Shown here piece after piece: positions 1 to 5,953 of a stretch of DNA of 6,961 nucleotides. Position 1 is the stretch's first letter, and each line of letters begins with the position of its first letter. The stretch spans positions 1 through 6,961 of the forward strand of contig DGNI01000105.1 of assembly GCA_002388885.1 (NCBI GenBank), given 5' to 3'. The translations under genes and the position numbers were made by a program. The stretch comes from Parvularculaceae bacterium UBA4496 (lineage in GTDB: Bacteria > Pseudomonadota > Alphaproteobacteria > Caulobacterales > Parvularculaceae). Below the pieces are notes generated by a model that did no database searches, was not told where the DNA came from, and saw only the letters and a program-made list of their open reading frames with translations.

Positions 1-1
1 G

Positions 2-184
2 AATGCCGGCGTGGAATATATTGGCGCGCGGCGGCTGGCCACCATCATGGAGACCGTACTCGACGAGGTATCCTTCACCGCCACGGACAAAGGCGGGGAG
101 ACGATTTCCATCGATGCGGCCTTTGTGAAGGCGCGGCTTAGTGACATCACCAAGAACGCCGATCTGTCCAAGTATATCCTTTGA
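2..184 (+). CDS. hslU: HslU, ATPase subunit of the HslUV protease (3' end only)
   Basis: This is the last 60 codons of a gene that begins left of the window. The fragment carries the typical HslU C-terminus: [12 protein letters not shown] near the start, a DEVSF segment, an [10 protein letters not shown] segment, and the terminal LSKYIL that ends this family. In HslU the extreme C-terminal residues insert between HslV subunits and activate the peptidase, so the intact IL ending suggests a functional protein. HslU is a cytoplasmic AAA+ unfoldase that feeds substrates to HslV; hslV is expected just upstream, outside the window. The AAA+ core, Walker motifs and I-domain are not visible here. Identification rests on the C-terminal motif and is firm. 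The next gene lies 201 bp downstream on the same strand and is preceded by its own regulatory site, so it is probably a separate transcription unit. Confidence 0.95.
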   Translation, partial: NAGVEYIGARRLATIMETVLDEVSFTATDKGGETISIDAAFVKARLSDITKNADLSKYIL

Positions 185-221
185 TCCGCCACGCCTTTTT
201 CGCCGTCGAAACAATCCTTTA

Positions 222-260
222 GCGCGGCAATTCCGCATCAGCCGCGCCATAATCGGCGCG
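222..260. other. two overlapping, mutually exclusive hairpins downstream of hslU
   Basis: GCGCGGC at 222-228 pairs perfectly with GCCGCGC at 241-247 (7 bp, 12-nt loop). CGCGCC at 243-248 pairs perfectly with GGCGCG at 255-260 (6 bp, 6-nt loop). The two stems share 243-247, so only one can form at a time. No U-tract follows either stem on either strand, so this is at best an imperfect hslU terminator. A run of five T at 196-200 lies upstream of the stems rather than after them. High GC makes chance stems more likely. Confidence 0.35.
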
Positions 261-331
261 TCAGAACCTCAATACGCGCCAAAACCGCGCAAACTCACGG
301 CTTTAGGCGCAACTCCGGGCTTTCACGATCG

Positions 332-346
332 TTAATGACAGGTTAA
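332..346. promoter_or_regulatory. CtrA-type binding site, TTAA-N7-TTAA
   Basis: TTAA at 332-335 and TTAA at 343-346 are separated by exactly seven bases (TGACAGG). This is a perfect match to the full CtrA box of Caulobacter-like alphaproteobacteria. It sits in the only sizeable spacer in front of the 386-2254 gene, 39 bp before its ATG. That is the usual place for CtrA acting from around the -35 position. On that model transcription would begin near 370-380, leaving a very short leader for the ATG at 386 and a normal one for the ATG at 425. No convincing sigma70 -35/-10 pair is seen. AT-rich tetramers are rare in this GC-rich DNA, which makes chance less likely. Binding is inferred, not shown. 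Confidence 0.6.
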
Positions 347-385
347 TCTAGGGTTCTTGAGGGAGTTTGGAGCGGGGATTTGGTC

Positions 386-2254
386 ATGGCGGACGGCGCA
401 GCGCGGACGTGGAAGCGGCGATCCATGATGTCATTCGCCGAGGATGCCGACCCTCGGTTTCTCGAAAAAACCGAAGAGAAAAAAGTCGCGTCTGAAATCG
501 ACAGCGGCAAGAAGCGCCCGCGCATCGCCTTCACCGGCGAGGAGTGGGGCTTCGGCTATCAGGCGACGGACGCCTTTCTGCGCCGGGCGCGCGAAAACGG
601 CACCGTCTCCGACGCAGGCCTCGCCGCGGTAAACGCGCGCACCGAGCGCGAATTCGAAGCTGCAAGCTCTAACTCAAAATTCGATTACCGCTTCGCCGAC
701 ACCATGCCGCTGCGCACCAAGGAACAATCCTTGATGGCAGTGAAGCAGCTCACAGCCGACTTCGCGGTCGTTCCGTTTTATCATCCGTATACGGGCTATG
801 ATTTCGAGGCGCTGCGCGCCATGGCGAGCCAGTTCACGCTGCTCGGCGTCGATCAGGTGGAGGCCACTGACAATATGTGCCTCGCCGTGCATGAATCGCA
901 GCTTTACGATCTCATCCAGTCATCGCATCCGGGCACCGGTTTTTCAGCACTGCAACGCCGTTTGCGCAAGGACTGGGGATTAATTGATTCCGAAAGCGGC
1001 AATTCTCCCGGCGCCGATTACGCCAATGAAACGCCGCGCGCGGGCCTGCCGATCGACATGTCGGATCAAAAACTGATCCGTGACCGGATCGATGTGGTGT
1101 TTGCGGGCCCCGAGGCGGCGCGGCGCTGCAAGTCGAAGCTGGACGGCCTGCGCGCTGTCGGCGTCGAAGTGCGCGAGACCGCGCAGATGATCGAGCCGCA
1201 TCGCGAGCTCGCCAAGCTTGCCCGCTCGACACTCAACACCGGCCGTCAGACCAACACGATGTTCGACCCGATCAGCGGCGAAACGCGGTTTTATTCGACC
1301 CTCGGCGCAGAGTCCCAGAACGGCAAACTGTTCGGCATGCTGCTGCCCTACGAAGTCGCGATGCGGTCATCAGATTACGTCATCATTGACGACAATGTCG
1401 ATGATGCGCCGCCGACCAAGACCCGTTTCATGGTGGTCGAAAACAACCCCGACCAGACGCTGTTCGAGGATAAGTATCGGACGACCGACGCCAAGACGGC
1501 GTACTGGACGCGCCGCATGCAGTCGATTTCGAGCCCCACCGGCTCGTTCGGCGAAGGCTTCTTCAAAATGTTCGGTTATGTGGCCGGAACGGTCGCCGTG
1601 GCGCTCGTCGCTCTCGGCGCATTCGGGCTGCTCACGGCGACGCCGCTTCAGTTAAATGCGCCCGCTTCATTGTCGTGGTTGTCGGGCCTTACCGCCGGCA
1701 CTGCCGTTGTCTTTGGCGGCATCGCCGCTATCGCTGCCTGGATATTGCTCTCTGTGCAGAGTACCGGGGAGCGCGGCGTGCGCGTCCTCATGCGCTTCCT
1801 GCGCAGCGGAGACGCCGCCTCCATCGGCGATGTTGAAAACTACCTGCGCAACTATGGCGTTCGTCATGCGGTTGTACGCTTTGATGAAGACAGCGAGCGC
1901 GGGGCGCCTTCCGCCATCGTTCTCGATATTGAATTCCAGCCGGAAGATTTCGCCTTCGGGCCATTCGCCATGTTCTCACGGCGCCTGCGCGGCTCCGTCG
2001 TCAACGGCGCCATGAAGAAAGCGTTCCAGCGCTGGAAAAACCGCGGCGTCACCGTGCTCGCCGCCATGCCGTTCGAACGCGGCAAGGCGCAACTGCCGGC
2101 GCACAAGGCTCGCCGCTGGTGGGCGGAAGCCGTCAGCGCATGGTTCGCCGATGCGGCCGAAACATGGTTCATTCGCCTGTCGCGGCTGATTGCGTTCTAC
2201 TTCCTGCCGGCAGCGCTGATCGTCATGCTGATCTGGACGCTCTTGAACGGCTAA
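386..2254 (+). CDS. membrane protein with degenerate prephenate dehydratase-like domain and possible ACT-like domain
   Basis: This 622-residue protein has no name I recognise. Residues 46-350 follow the prephenate dehydratase (PDT) fold: RIAFTGEEWGFGYQA (46-60) matches the first strand and glycine loop, ADFAVVPFYHPYTG (124-137) matches the ADYAVVPIEN...G segment, VVFAGPEAARRC (237-248) matches VYSHPQ...QC, LGAESQNGKLFGM (306-318) matches the second-lobe helix, and TRF (346-348) matches the signature motif. Most catalytic positions are changed (Glu-Asn to Tyr-His; Ser-His to Ala-Gly; Gln to Arg), while the TRF Thr is kept. About 50 extra residues lie between the lobes. Hydrophobic helices lie at 396-418 and 432-455, with a third at 600-619. 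Between them, 464-566 has the strand/helix order of an ACT domain. Both soluble parts are predicted cytoplasmic. I chose the ATG at 386 (GGGG at 374-377); TTG 380 and ATG 425 (GGAAG at 411-415) are alternatives. A CtrA box lies upstream. It probably binds a ligand rather than catalysing; function unknown. Confidence 0.85.
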   Translation: MADGAARTWKRRSMMSFAEDADPRFLEKTEEKKVASEIDSGKKRPRIAFTGEEWGFGYQATDAFLRRARENGTVSDAGLAAVNARTEREFEAASSNSKFDYRFADTMPLRTKEQSLMAVKQLTADFAVVPFYHPYTGYDFEALRAMASQFTLLGVDQVEATDNMCLAVHESQLYDLIQSSHPGTGFSALQRRLRKDWGLIDSESGNSPGADYANETPRAGLPIDMSDQKLIRDRIDVVFAGPEAARRCKSKLDGLRAVGVEVRETAQMIEPHRELAKLARSTLNTGRQTNTMFDPISGETRFYSTLGAESQNGKLFGMLLPYEVAMRSSDYVIIDDNVDDAPPTKTRFMVVENNPDQTLFEDKYRTTDAKTAYWTRRMQSISSPTGSFGEGFFKMFGYVAGTVAVALVALGAFGLLTATPLQLNAPASLSWLSGLTAGTAVVFGGIAAIAAWILLSVQSTGERGVRVLMRFLRSGDAASIGDVENYLRNYGVRHAVVRFDEDSERGAPSAIVLDIEFQPEDFAFGPFAMFSRRLRGSVVNGAMKKAFQRWKNRGVTVLAAMPFERGKAQLPAHKARRWWAEAVSAWFADAAETWFIRLSRLIAFYFLPAALIVMLIWTLLNG

Positions 2255-2258
2255 AGTT

Positions 2259-2801
2259 CTATCGTTTCAAAAACACGTAGAAGGCGCCGTCGCCGCCATG
2301 GCGCTGGTGCGCCCTTGCGGCGCGCGACACGTATCCACGCACGAGCTCTTCGTTCACCCAATCCCTGAACCGCGCCCTGAGGACGCCCCGGCCCGCTGTA
2401 TCAGCGCCAGCGCCCTTGCCCGTAATCACCAGAAGACAGCGCGCGCCGCGCGCATGCCCCACCGCAATAAACCGGTGCAAGGTTGTGCGCGCCGTTTCCT
2501 GACGATGGCCATGCAGATCCAGGACGGCGTCGATTTCGATGCGGCCGCGGCCGGCGAGGCGGTCCAGCTTGGGGTCGCCGGAAGCGAATGGGTCGGCCGA
2601 CTGGCTTTGGCTGGCCGGCGAGGACCGCAGCGTTGGCTCTATGGGCCCTTGGGACCGTTTCCTGGGGGCTGCGCCCAACCCTTGCGACGCCGAAACGAGG
2701 CTTTCCGCAGGATGCTTTTGAGGTTGATAACGGCTGACATCCTGGGTCGCCTTGCGCCAGAGAGCGTCTTCTTCCGGCGTCAGCTTCCGGCGGCGCGTCA
2801 C
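2259..2801 (-). CDS. smr: Smr domain protein (small MutS-related)
   Basis: This 180-residue cytoplasmic protein has a charged, Ser/Gln-rich and probably disordered N-terminal half (1-85) and a C-terminal Smr domain (about 90-180). Visible signatures are LDLHG (94-98), ITGKG (126-130), GVLR (139-142) and HGGDGAFYV (168-176). In characterised Smr proteins the Asp and His of DLHG are needed for nuclease activity, and E. coli SmrB cuts mRNA at collided ribosomes. Whether this stand-alone version acts on mRNA or DNA cannot be told. The start is GTG at 2801. Its GTGA overlaps the TGA of mltA by 4 bp, and no good Shine-Dalgarno is seen, so translation is probably coupled to mltA. The 3' end stops 4 bp short of the convergent 386-2254 gene, leaving no room for a separate terminator. 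The family assignment is firm; the gene symbol is generic. Confidence 0.93.
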   Translation of the reverse strand: MTRRRKLTPEEDALWRKATQDVSRYQPQKHPAESLVSASQGLGAAPRKRSQGPIEPTLRSSPASQSQSADPFASGDPKLDRLAGRGRIEIDAVLDLHGHRQETARTTLHRFIAVGHARGARCLLVITGKGAGADTAGRGVLRARFRDWVNEELVRGYVSRAARAHQRHGGDGAFYVFLKR

Positions 2802-4180
2802 GGCGCTTTGCTGCGGGCGGCGGCCATGCGGGCAGGCGGTTTTAGGCGGTCAGCGAGCCGGCGCGGCAACAACACCACCATTTTCCCTTCGGCGTTCATA
2901 GCGCCGGCGATCCGCCCCGCCTCATCGCCCGAGCCCCAGTAGAAATCCCCACGCACCGGCCCCCTTATGGCCCCGCCTGTGTCCTGCGCAATCATCAATC
3001 GCCGGATCGGATTTTCACCGGCCTCCGGCACCGGTTCGATCTCAACCCAGACCGGCGCGCCGAGAGTGTGATAGCGGCGATCGACGGCGAGGGAACGGCC
3101 CGGCGTCAGCGGCGCGCCTTGCGCGCCGAGCGGCCCGAGACTTGGCGGAATGTCGTCCAGCGTTCTGAAGAACACATAAGAGGCGTTTTCTTCACGCATC
3201 GCCTGCGCAATTTGCGGCGTCTCCTTTTCAAGCCATTCGCGGATCGACTGCATAGAGACGTCTTCAAGCGGCATGATGTTTTCACGAACCATCACCCGCC
3301 CGATCGCCGTATAGGCGTGGCCGTTCTGCCCGGCATAACCGACGCGCATGACATCGTCTTCGCCAAAGACCAGCCTGCCGGAGCCTTGTATCTGCAGAAA
3401 GAAAAGATCGTTGGGATCAAGCCATGCGATCGGTTCAAGCTCCTCAAGTGCGCCTGCGTTTATATCCGCATGATCCGCATACGGCGTAAGGCGCGTTCCT
3501 TCAATGCGGCCGGCGATGCGCTCGCCTTTCAACTCCTCGCGGAAAAGTCCGAGATCGACTTCAATAAGGTCATCCGGCCGCGGATAGAGCGGGGCGGTGT
3601 GGGTCTCCGTCGGCGCTCGCGACGCCTCATAGGCGGGCTCAAAATAGCCTGTGAAAACGCCAGTAGACTCAATACGCGGCGCGGCGCGGCGCGCACGGCC
3701 ATCGGGCAGCGGGTCGCGGCGTTTCAGGATCGCCACGGGCTGGAAATGGAACTCGAAAAACGCCCTCAAGGCGGCGCGCCGCACGGCCGGATCACCGTAG
3801 GCGCTGACCTGTAGCGCCCGCGCCTCAGCGCATGGGCGAAGCCAGTCTGCGTTGACGCCGCCAAGCGTCATTCCCTCAGCGCCAGGCCCGAGACGCTCAA
3901 GAGGGTTGGCTGGCGCTTGACTGTCGCCTGCCTCGAAAACCGCGCATGAGCGCACAAAAGCCTCAAGCACGGGGCCGGGATCGTCCTGCAGCCAGCCCGT
4001 CAACTCGTCGAAGCCGACGAGTCGAAGGTCGAGCACCGGCTCTGCGAAATCATCGTTGGAGAACGCCCGGTCATAATAAGGCGGCAGGATGCCGCTGAAG
4101 ACCAGCGCCGCTAACGCCGCGGCGATGAGAACTGCGCCTGCGAGGAAAACTCGCAACCATTTACTTGATGAAGAGATCAC
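2798..4180 (-). CDS. mltA: MltA-type membrane-bound lytic transglycosylase
   Basis: This 460-residue protein is predicted to cleave the MurNAc-GlcNAc bond of peptidoglycan to give 1,6-anhydro ends, acting in the periplasm. It has a short basic N-terminus and a hydrophobic segment at about 8-30, then the MltA domain (TGYFEP at 177-182; FFLQIQGSGRL at 260-270) and the 3D barrel with DTGGAI (400-405) and GDFYWGSGDEAGRIAG (411-426). The Asp residues of the last two motifs include the likely catalytic acid. No cysteine follows the hydrophobic segment, so there is no lipobox. It is therefore predicted to be held by an uncleaved signal anchor or released, unlike E. coli MltA, which is an outer-membrane lipoprotein. 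I chose GTG at 4180 because GAAGGG (4186-4191) lies 5 nt upstream. An in-frame GTG at 4228 would add 16 residues and overlap the Tim44-like gene by 11 bp, but has no ribosome site. It is the middle gene of a three-gene operon. Confidence 0.93.
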   Translation of the reverse strand: MISSSSKWLRVFLAGAVLIAAALAALVFSGILPPYYDRAFSNDDFAEPVLDLRLVGFDELTGWLQDDPGPVLEAFVRSCAVFEAGDSQAPANPLERLGPGAEGMTLGGVNADWLRPCAEARALQVSAYGDPAVRRAALRAFFEFHFQPVAILKRRDPLPDGRARRAAPRIESTGVFTGYFEPAYEASRAPTETHTAPLYPRPDDLIEVDLGLFREELKGERIAGRIEGTRLTPYADHADINAGALEELEPIAWLDPNDLFFLQIQGSGRLVFGEDDVMRVGYAGQNGHAYTAIGRVMVRENIMPLEDVSMQSIREWLEKETPQIAQAMREENASYVFFRTLDDIPPSLGPLGAQGAPLTPGRSLAVDRRYHTLGAPVWVEIEPVPEAGENPIRRLMIAQDTGGAIRGPVRGDFYWGSGDEAGRIAGAMNAEGKMVVLLPRRLADRLKPPARMAAARSKAP

Positions 4181-4185
4181 GAAAA

Positions 4186-4191
4186 CCCTTC
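4186..4191 (-). promoter_or_regulatory. Shine-Dalgarno favouring the internal GTG start of mltA
   Basis: On the - strand the sequence reads GAAGGG, 5 nt before the GTG at 4180-4178. The upstream GTG at 4228 has no comparable purine-rich site. This decides the start used here for mltA. Confidence 0.5.
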
Positions 4192-4217
4192 GAGCGTTTG
4201 CAATGACGCCTAAAGGT

Positions 4218-4868
4218 TTATTCGGCACCGCCCGTCGCTACAAGCGTCCAGTTCGGATCGCGGCTTGACCGTTTTTTCGAGAATTTCCAGCGGTCTTTCA
4301 CGAGATCGATCCGGTTCGGGTCGCCCTCGACGATTTCGCCATCCTTGTCGCGGGTGACGCGCACCTGGTTCGACGCGAATTCGACGATCGCGCTTATAGA
4401 GTCGCCCTCGATGTCGCTGTCCGCGATTGCAGCATTTTCGATGCCGACAAACTTAAGGTCGCTCGTATAGCCGGCGTCATCCCGGGCAACCACCGCCTGC
4501 TTGAAAGCGCCGTACACGGAATCATTGAGATATGGCCGGATGGATTTGAGATCGCCGGAAGCGAAAGCTTCAACAATCATCTCATAGGCGCCGCGGGCGC
4601 CGGCAAGGAATTCCTTTTCGTCGAATGATGGGTCTGCGTCGCGCAAAACGCGCGCTTTGGTCGAAACCGGCTTCGGCGGCGCGACCTCACCCTGCTCCTC
4701 GTCCCTCAAGTCATCGCGCGGTTCGTCGGACGCCCGCGCGCGCGACGCGCGCTGCAGCGCCTCAAGGTCATGGCGCTGTTCATGGCCCGTACGCGTGCCC
4801 ATGACGGAAATCAGGCGAAAAATGATAAACGCGGTTACGCCGGCGAAAAAGAGAAGTACTGGATCCAT
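4218..4868 (-). CDS. Tim44-like domain protein (TimA type)
   Basis: This 216-residue protein has one N-terminal membrane helix (about 3-18, starting MDPVLLFFAGVTAFIIF). It is followed by RLISVMGTRTGHE, which resembles the conserved R-T-G stretch of alphaproteobacterial Tim44 relatives, then a charged linker (about 30-75) and the Tim44-like domain (about 84-213). Domain hallmarks are FLAGARGAYEMIVEAFASGD, a Y-x-A-F segment, and the closing WKFSKKRSSRDPNWTL. Mitochondrial Tim44 tethers Hsp70 to the import channel. The bacterial homologue, called TimA in Caulobacter, is an inner-membrane protein not shown to act in Sec export; its role remains unclear. I chose ATG at 4868; an upstream in-frame TTG at 4877 would add three residues. 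It is the first gene of the Tim44-like/mltA/smr operon and is divergent from fxsA. The family call is firm and the function is open. Confidence 0.9.
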   Translation of the reverse strand: MDPVLLFFAGVTAFIIFRLISVMGTRTGHEQRHDLEALQRASRARASDEPRDDLRDEEQGEVAPPKPVSTKARVLRDADPSFDEKEFLAGARGAYEMIVEAFASGDLKSIRPYLNDSVYGAFKQAVVARDDAGYTSDLKFVGIENAAIADSDIEGDSISAIVEFASNQVRVTRDKDGEIVEGDPNRIDLVKDRWKFSKKRSSRDPNWTLVATGGAE

Positions 4869-4912
4869 AACGCTCAATATGGCTCGAAAAGCTTAATTTT
4901 GCTCAAGCACAT

Positions 4913-4922
4913 CCTATATAGG
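4913..4922. promoter_or_regulatory. 10-bp palindrome CCTATATAGG in the divergent spacer
   Basis: A perfect palindrome lies inside the 84-bp spacer (4869-4952) that must hold the promoters for both the Tim44-like operon (-) and fxsA (+). TATATA (4915-4920) could serve as a -10 element on either strand, and it lies 33 bp before the fxsA ATG. No good -35 is spaced 16-18 bp from it in either direction (TTGCTC at 4899-4904 is only 10 bp away). It may be an operator or a shared -10; the evidence is positional only. Confidence 0.3.
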
Positions 4923-4952
4923 GGCAAACACAATAGAATTCACTAGGATCCC

Positions 4953-5348
4953 ATGCTGTTCGTCCTGATTACGCTGTTTATTATTGGCCCGATCGCCGAA
5001 ATCTACGTGCTTTTGGCCGCGGGAGGCGCTTTTGGCGCCCTTCCAGTCATCGCCATGTGTATTTTTACTGCCTTTCTCGGCGGTTTCATTATCCGCCTGC
5101 AGGGCCTTGCGGCCCTGAACAATGCACGCAGTGACCTCGAAACCGGGCGCTTGCCGGTGGATTCCGCCGTTGACGGCGCGCTGTTGATTGTCGCGGCGCC
5201 GCTCTTGATGACCCCGGGCTTCATTACAGACGCGCTTGGCTTTTCGCTTCTCATTCCGCCGGTCCGCCGCATGCTCGCCAGGCTGGCCCTGAAACACATT
5301 CGTGCGCGCATTGTGGTCAAGGAGACGTCATACGAGCCTTATGAATAG
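4953..5348 (+). CDS. fxsA: FxsA family cytoplasmic membrane protein
   Basis: This 131-residue inner-membrane protein has hydrophobic segments at about 2-20, 25-48 and 74-103. Family motifs are GPIAEIYVLLAAGGAFGALP near the N-terminus, a GGFIIRLQG segment, GRLPVD (65-70), and the strongly conserved LLMTPGFITDALGFSLLIPPVR block (84-105). In E. coli, overproduced FxsA relieves F-plasmid exclusion of phage T7; the normal cellular role is not known. The ATG at 4953 has AGGA (4945-4948) 4 nt upstream, a rather tight spacing. The cytoplasmic tail ends KETSYEPYE. secB follows on the same strand after 76 bp, and the adjacent Tim44-like gene is divergent. Length is a little short for the family but complete. 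Confidence 0.95.
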   Translation: MLFVLITLFIIGPIAEIYVLLAAGGAFGALPVIAMCIFTAFLGGFIIRLQGLAALNNARSDLETGRLPVDSAVDGALLIVAAPLLMTPGFITDALGFSLLIPPVRRMLARLALKHIRARIVVKETSYEPYE

Positions 5349-5366
5349 GCATTGGCCGGGTTGCGG

Positions 5367-5380
5367 GCCTCGGGAGAGGC
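5367..5380 (+). other. small GNRA-loop hairpin between fxsA and secB
   Basis: GCCTC (5367-5371) and GAGGC (5376-5380) form a 5-bp stem closed by the GNRA tetraloop GGGA. It lies 18 bp after the fxsA stop. The nearest T-run (5396-5399) is 15 bp further on and not adjacent, so it is not a standard terminator. It could weaken read-through into secB or stabilise the fxsA mRNA end. Confidence 0.3.
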
Positions 5381-5424
5381 GTGTAAGAGCGCGTCTTTTC
5401 CAAACATGACGGAATGATCTCGAG

Positions 5425-5943
5425 ATGTCTGACACGCCCGCCAATCCGAATAACGCCGCCGGTCCTGAAGGCTTTGACCCTAACAACCCGCCTTCGCTGG
5501 CGGTTCTCGCTCAGTACCTTAAAGACCTCTCATTTGAGAACCCGCGCGCGCCGGCTGTCTACCAGGCAGGCGAAACCCCAAAGATTGACGTCAATGTCGA
5601 CGTGCAGGGACGCCAGCTCAACCCCAACCAGTACGAAGTTGAGCTTTCCGTTGCGGCGCGCGCTAACCGTCCCGAGAAGGACGAGACGATGTTTGTTGCT
5701 GAGGCGACTTACGCAGGCGTTTTTGAGATCAAGAACGTGCCGCGCGAGCAGCTTGAAATGGTGATGATGGTCGAGTGTCCACGGCTGTTATTTCCGTTCA
5801 TGCGCCAGATCGTCGCCGATGCGACGCGCAACGGAAATTTCCCGCCACTCATGTTAGAGCCGATCGATTTCATGGGAATTTATGTGGCGAACACCCAGCG
5901 ACAGGCAGCGGCACAAAATCCTGAAACTGCGCCGGTTTCCTAA
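5425..5943 (+). CDS. secB: SecB, protein-export chaperone
   Basis: SecB is a cytoplasmic tetrameric chaperone that keeps preproteins unfolded and hands them to SecA for Sec export. The 172-residue protein has a Pro/Asn-rich N-terminal extension (1-22), then the core: LAQYLKDLSFENPRAP (28-43), IDVNVDV (54-60), a YEVELSV strand (70-76), FVAEATYAGVFEI (90-102), and CPRLLFPFMRQIVADATRNGNFPPLMLEPIDF (118-149), the most conserved block of the family. The tail (155-172) is Gln/Ala-rich and probably flexible. It is longer than E. coli SecB (155 residues) because of both ends, as is common in alphaproteobacteria. The start is ATG at 5425 with GGAA (5411-5414) 10 nt upstream. It converges on dnaQ with 10 bp between stop codons, and a small hairpin covers its own stop codon. 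The identification is firm. Confidence 0.98.
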   Translation: MSDTPANPNNAAGPEGFDPNNPPSLAVLAQYLKDLSFENPRAPAVYQAGETPKIDVNVDVQGRQLNPNQYEVELSVAARANRPEKDETMFVAEATYAGVFEIKNVPREQLEMVMMVECPRLLFPFMRQIVADATRNGNFPPLMLEPIDFMGIYVANTQRQAAAQNPETAPVS

Positions 5944-5947
5944 ACCG
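5933..5947. terminator. hairpin over the secB stop codon in the convergent secB/dnaQ junction
   Basis: CGGTTT (5933-5938) and AAACCG (5942-5947) form a perfect 6-bp stem with a 3-nt loop that includes the first base of the secB TAA. A weaker outer pairing, CGCCGG (5930-5935) with CCGGCG (5958-5963), competes with it. Neither is followed by a T-tract. With only 10 bp between the convergent stops, any terminator must lie in or overlap the coding ends, so this is the best candidate, at low confidence. Confidence 0.3.
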
Positions 5948-5953
5948 AATCTC

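Noticed and set aside
196..200. T-run after hslU as an intrinsic terminator
   Set aside because: There is no stem directly upstream of it; the nearby stems at 222-260 lie downstream of the T-run.
912..1232. Open frame of 106 codons on the - strand inside the PDT-like gene
   Set aside because: The + strand frame continues unbroken through it with PDT-family blocks on both sides; this frame is a codon-bias shadow.
2298..2942. Open frame of 214 codons on the + strand
   Set aside because: It is antisense to smr and the end of mltA. Both of those are supported by conserved motifs and a coupled GTGA junction, and this frame has no domain or ribosome site.
3670..3695. GCGGC repeats resembling a short tandem repeat
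   Set aside because: They encode an Arg/Ala-rich stretch of MltA in frame and reflect codon bias; the copies are too few and too short to be a repeat element.
3068..3814. Open frame of 248 codons on the + strand
   Set aside because: It lies wholly antisense to mltA, whose reading frame has clear family motifs. Its translation is Arg/Ala-rich with no recognisable domain, as expected for a shadow frame in GC-rich DNA.
4889..4951. HindIII (AAGCTT), EcoRI (GAATTC) and BamHI (GGATCC) sites close together, resembling a cloning polylinker
   Set aside because: The stretch is a normal intergenic spacer between two intact conserved genes, the spacing does not follow a polylinker, and a second GGATCC occurs inside the Tim44-like gene. 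Coincidence is the simpler explanation.
4914..5297. Open frame of 127 codons on the - strand opposite fxsA
   Set aside because: fxsA on the other strand is a clear family member. The antisense product is hydrophilic, with no motif, and would run through the divergent promoter spacer.
5361..5389. Possible secB promoter TTGCGG-N17-TAAGAG
   Set aside because: The spacing is right, but each hexamer matches the consensus at only three of six positions, and the elements overlap the small hairpin. This is not enough to call it.
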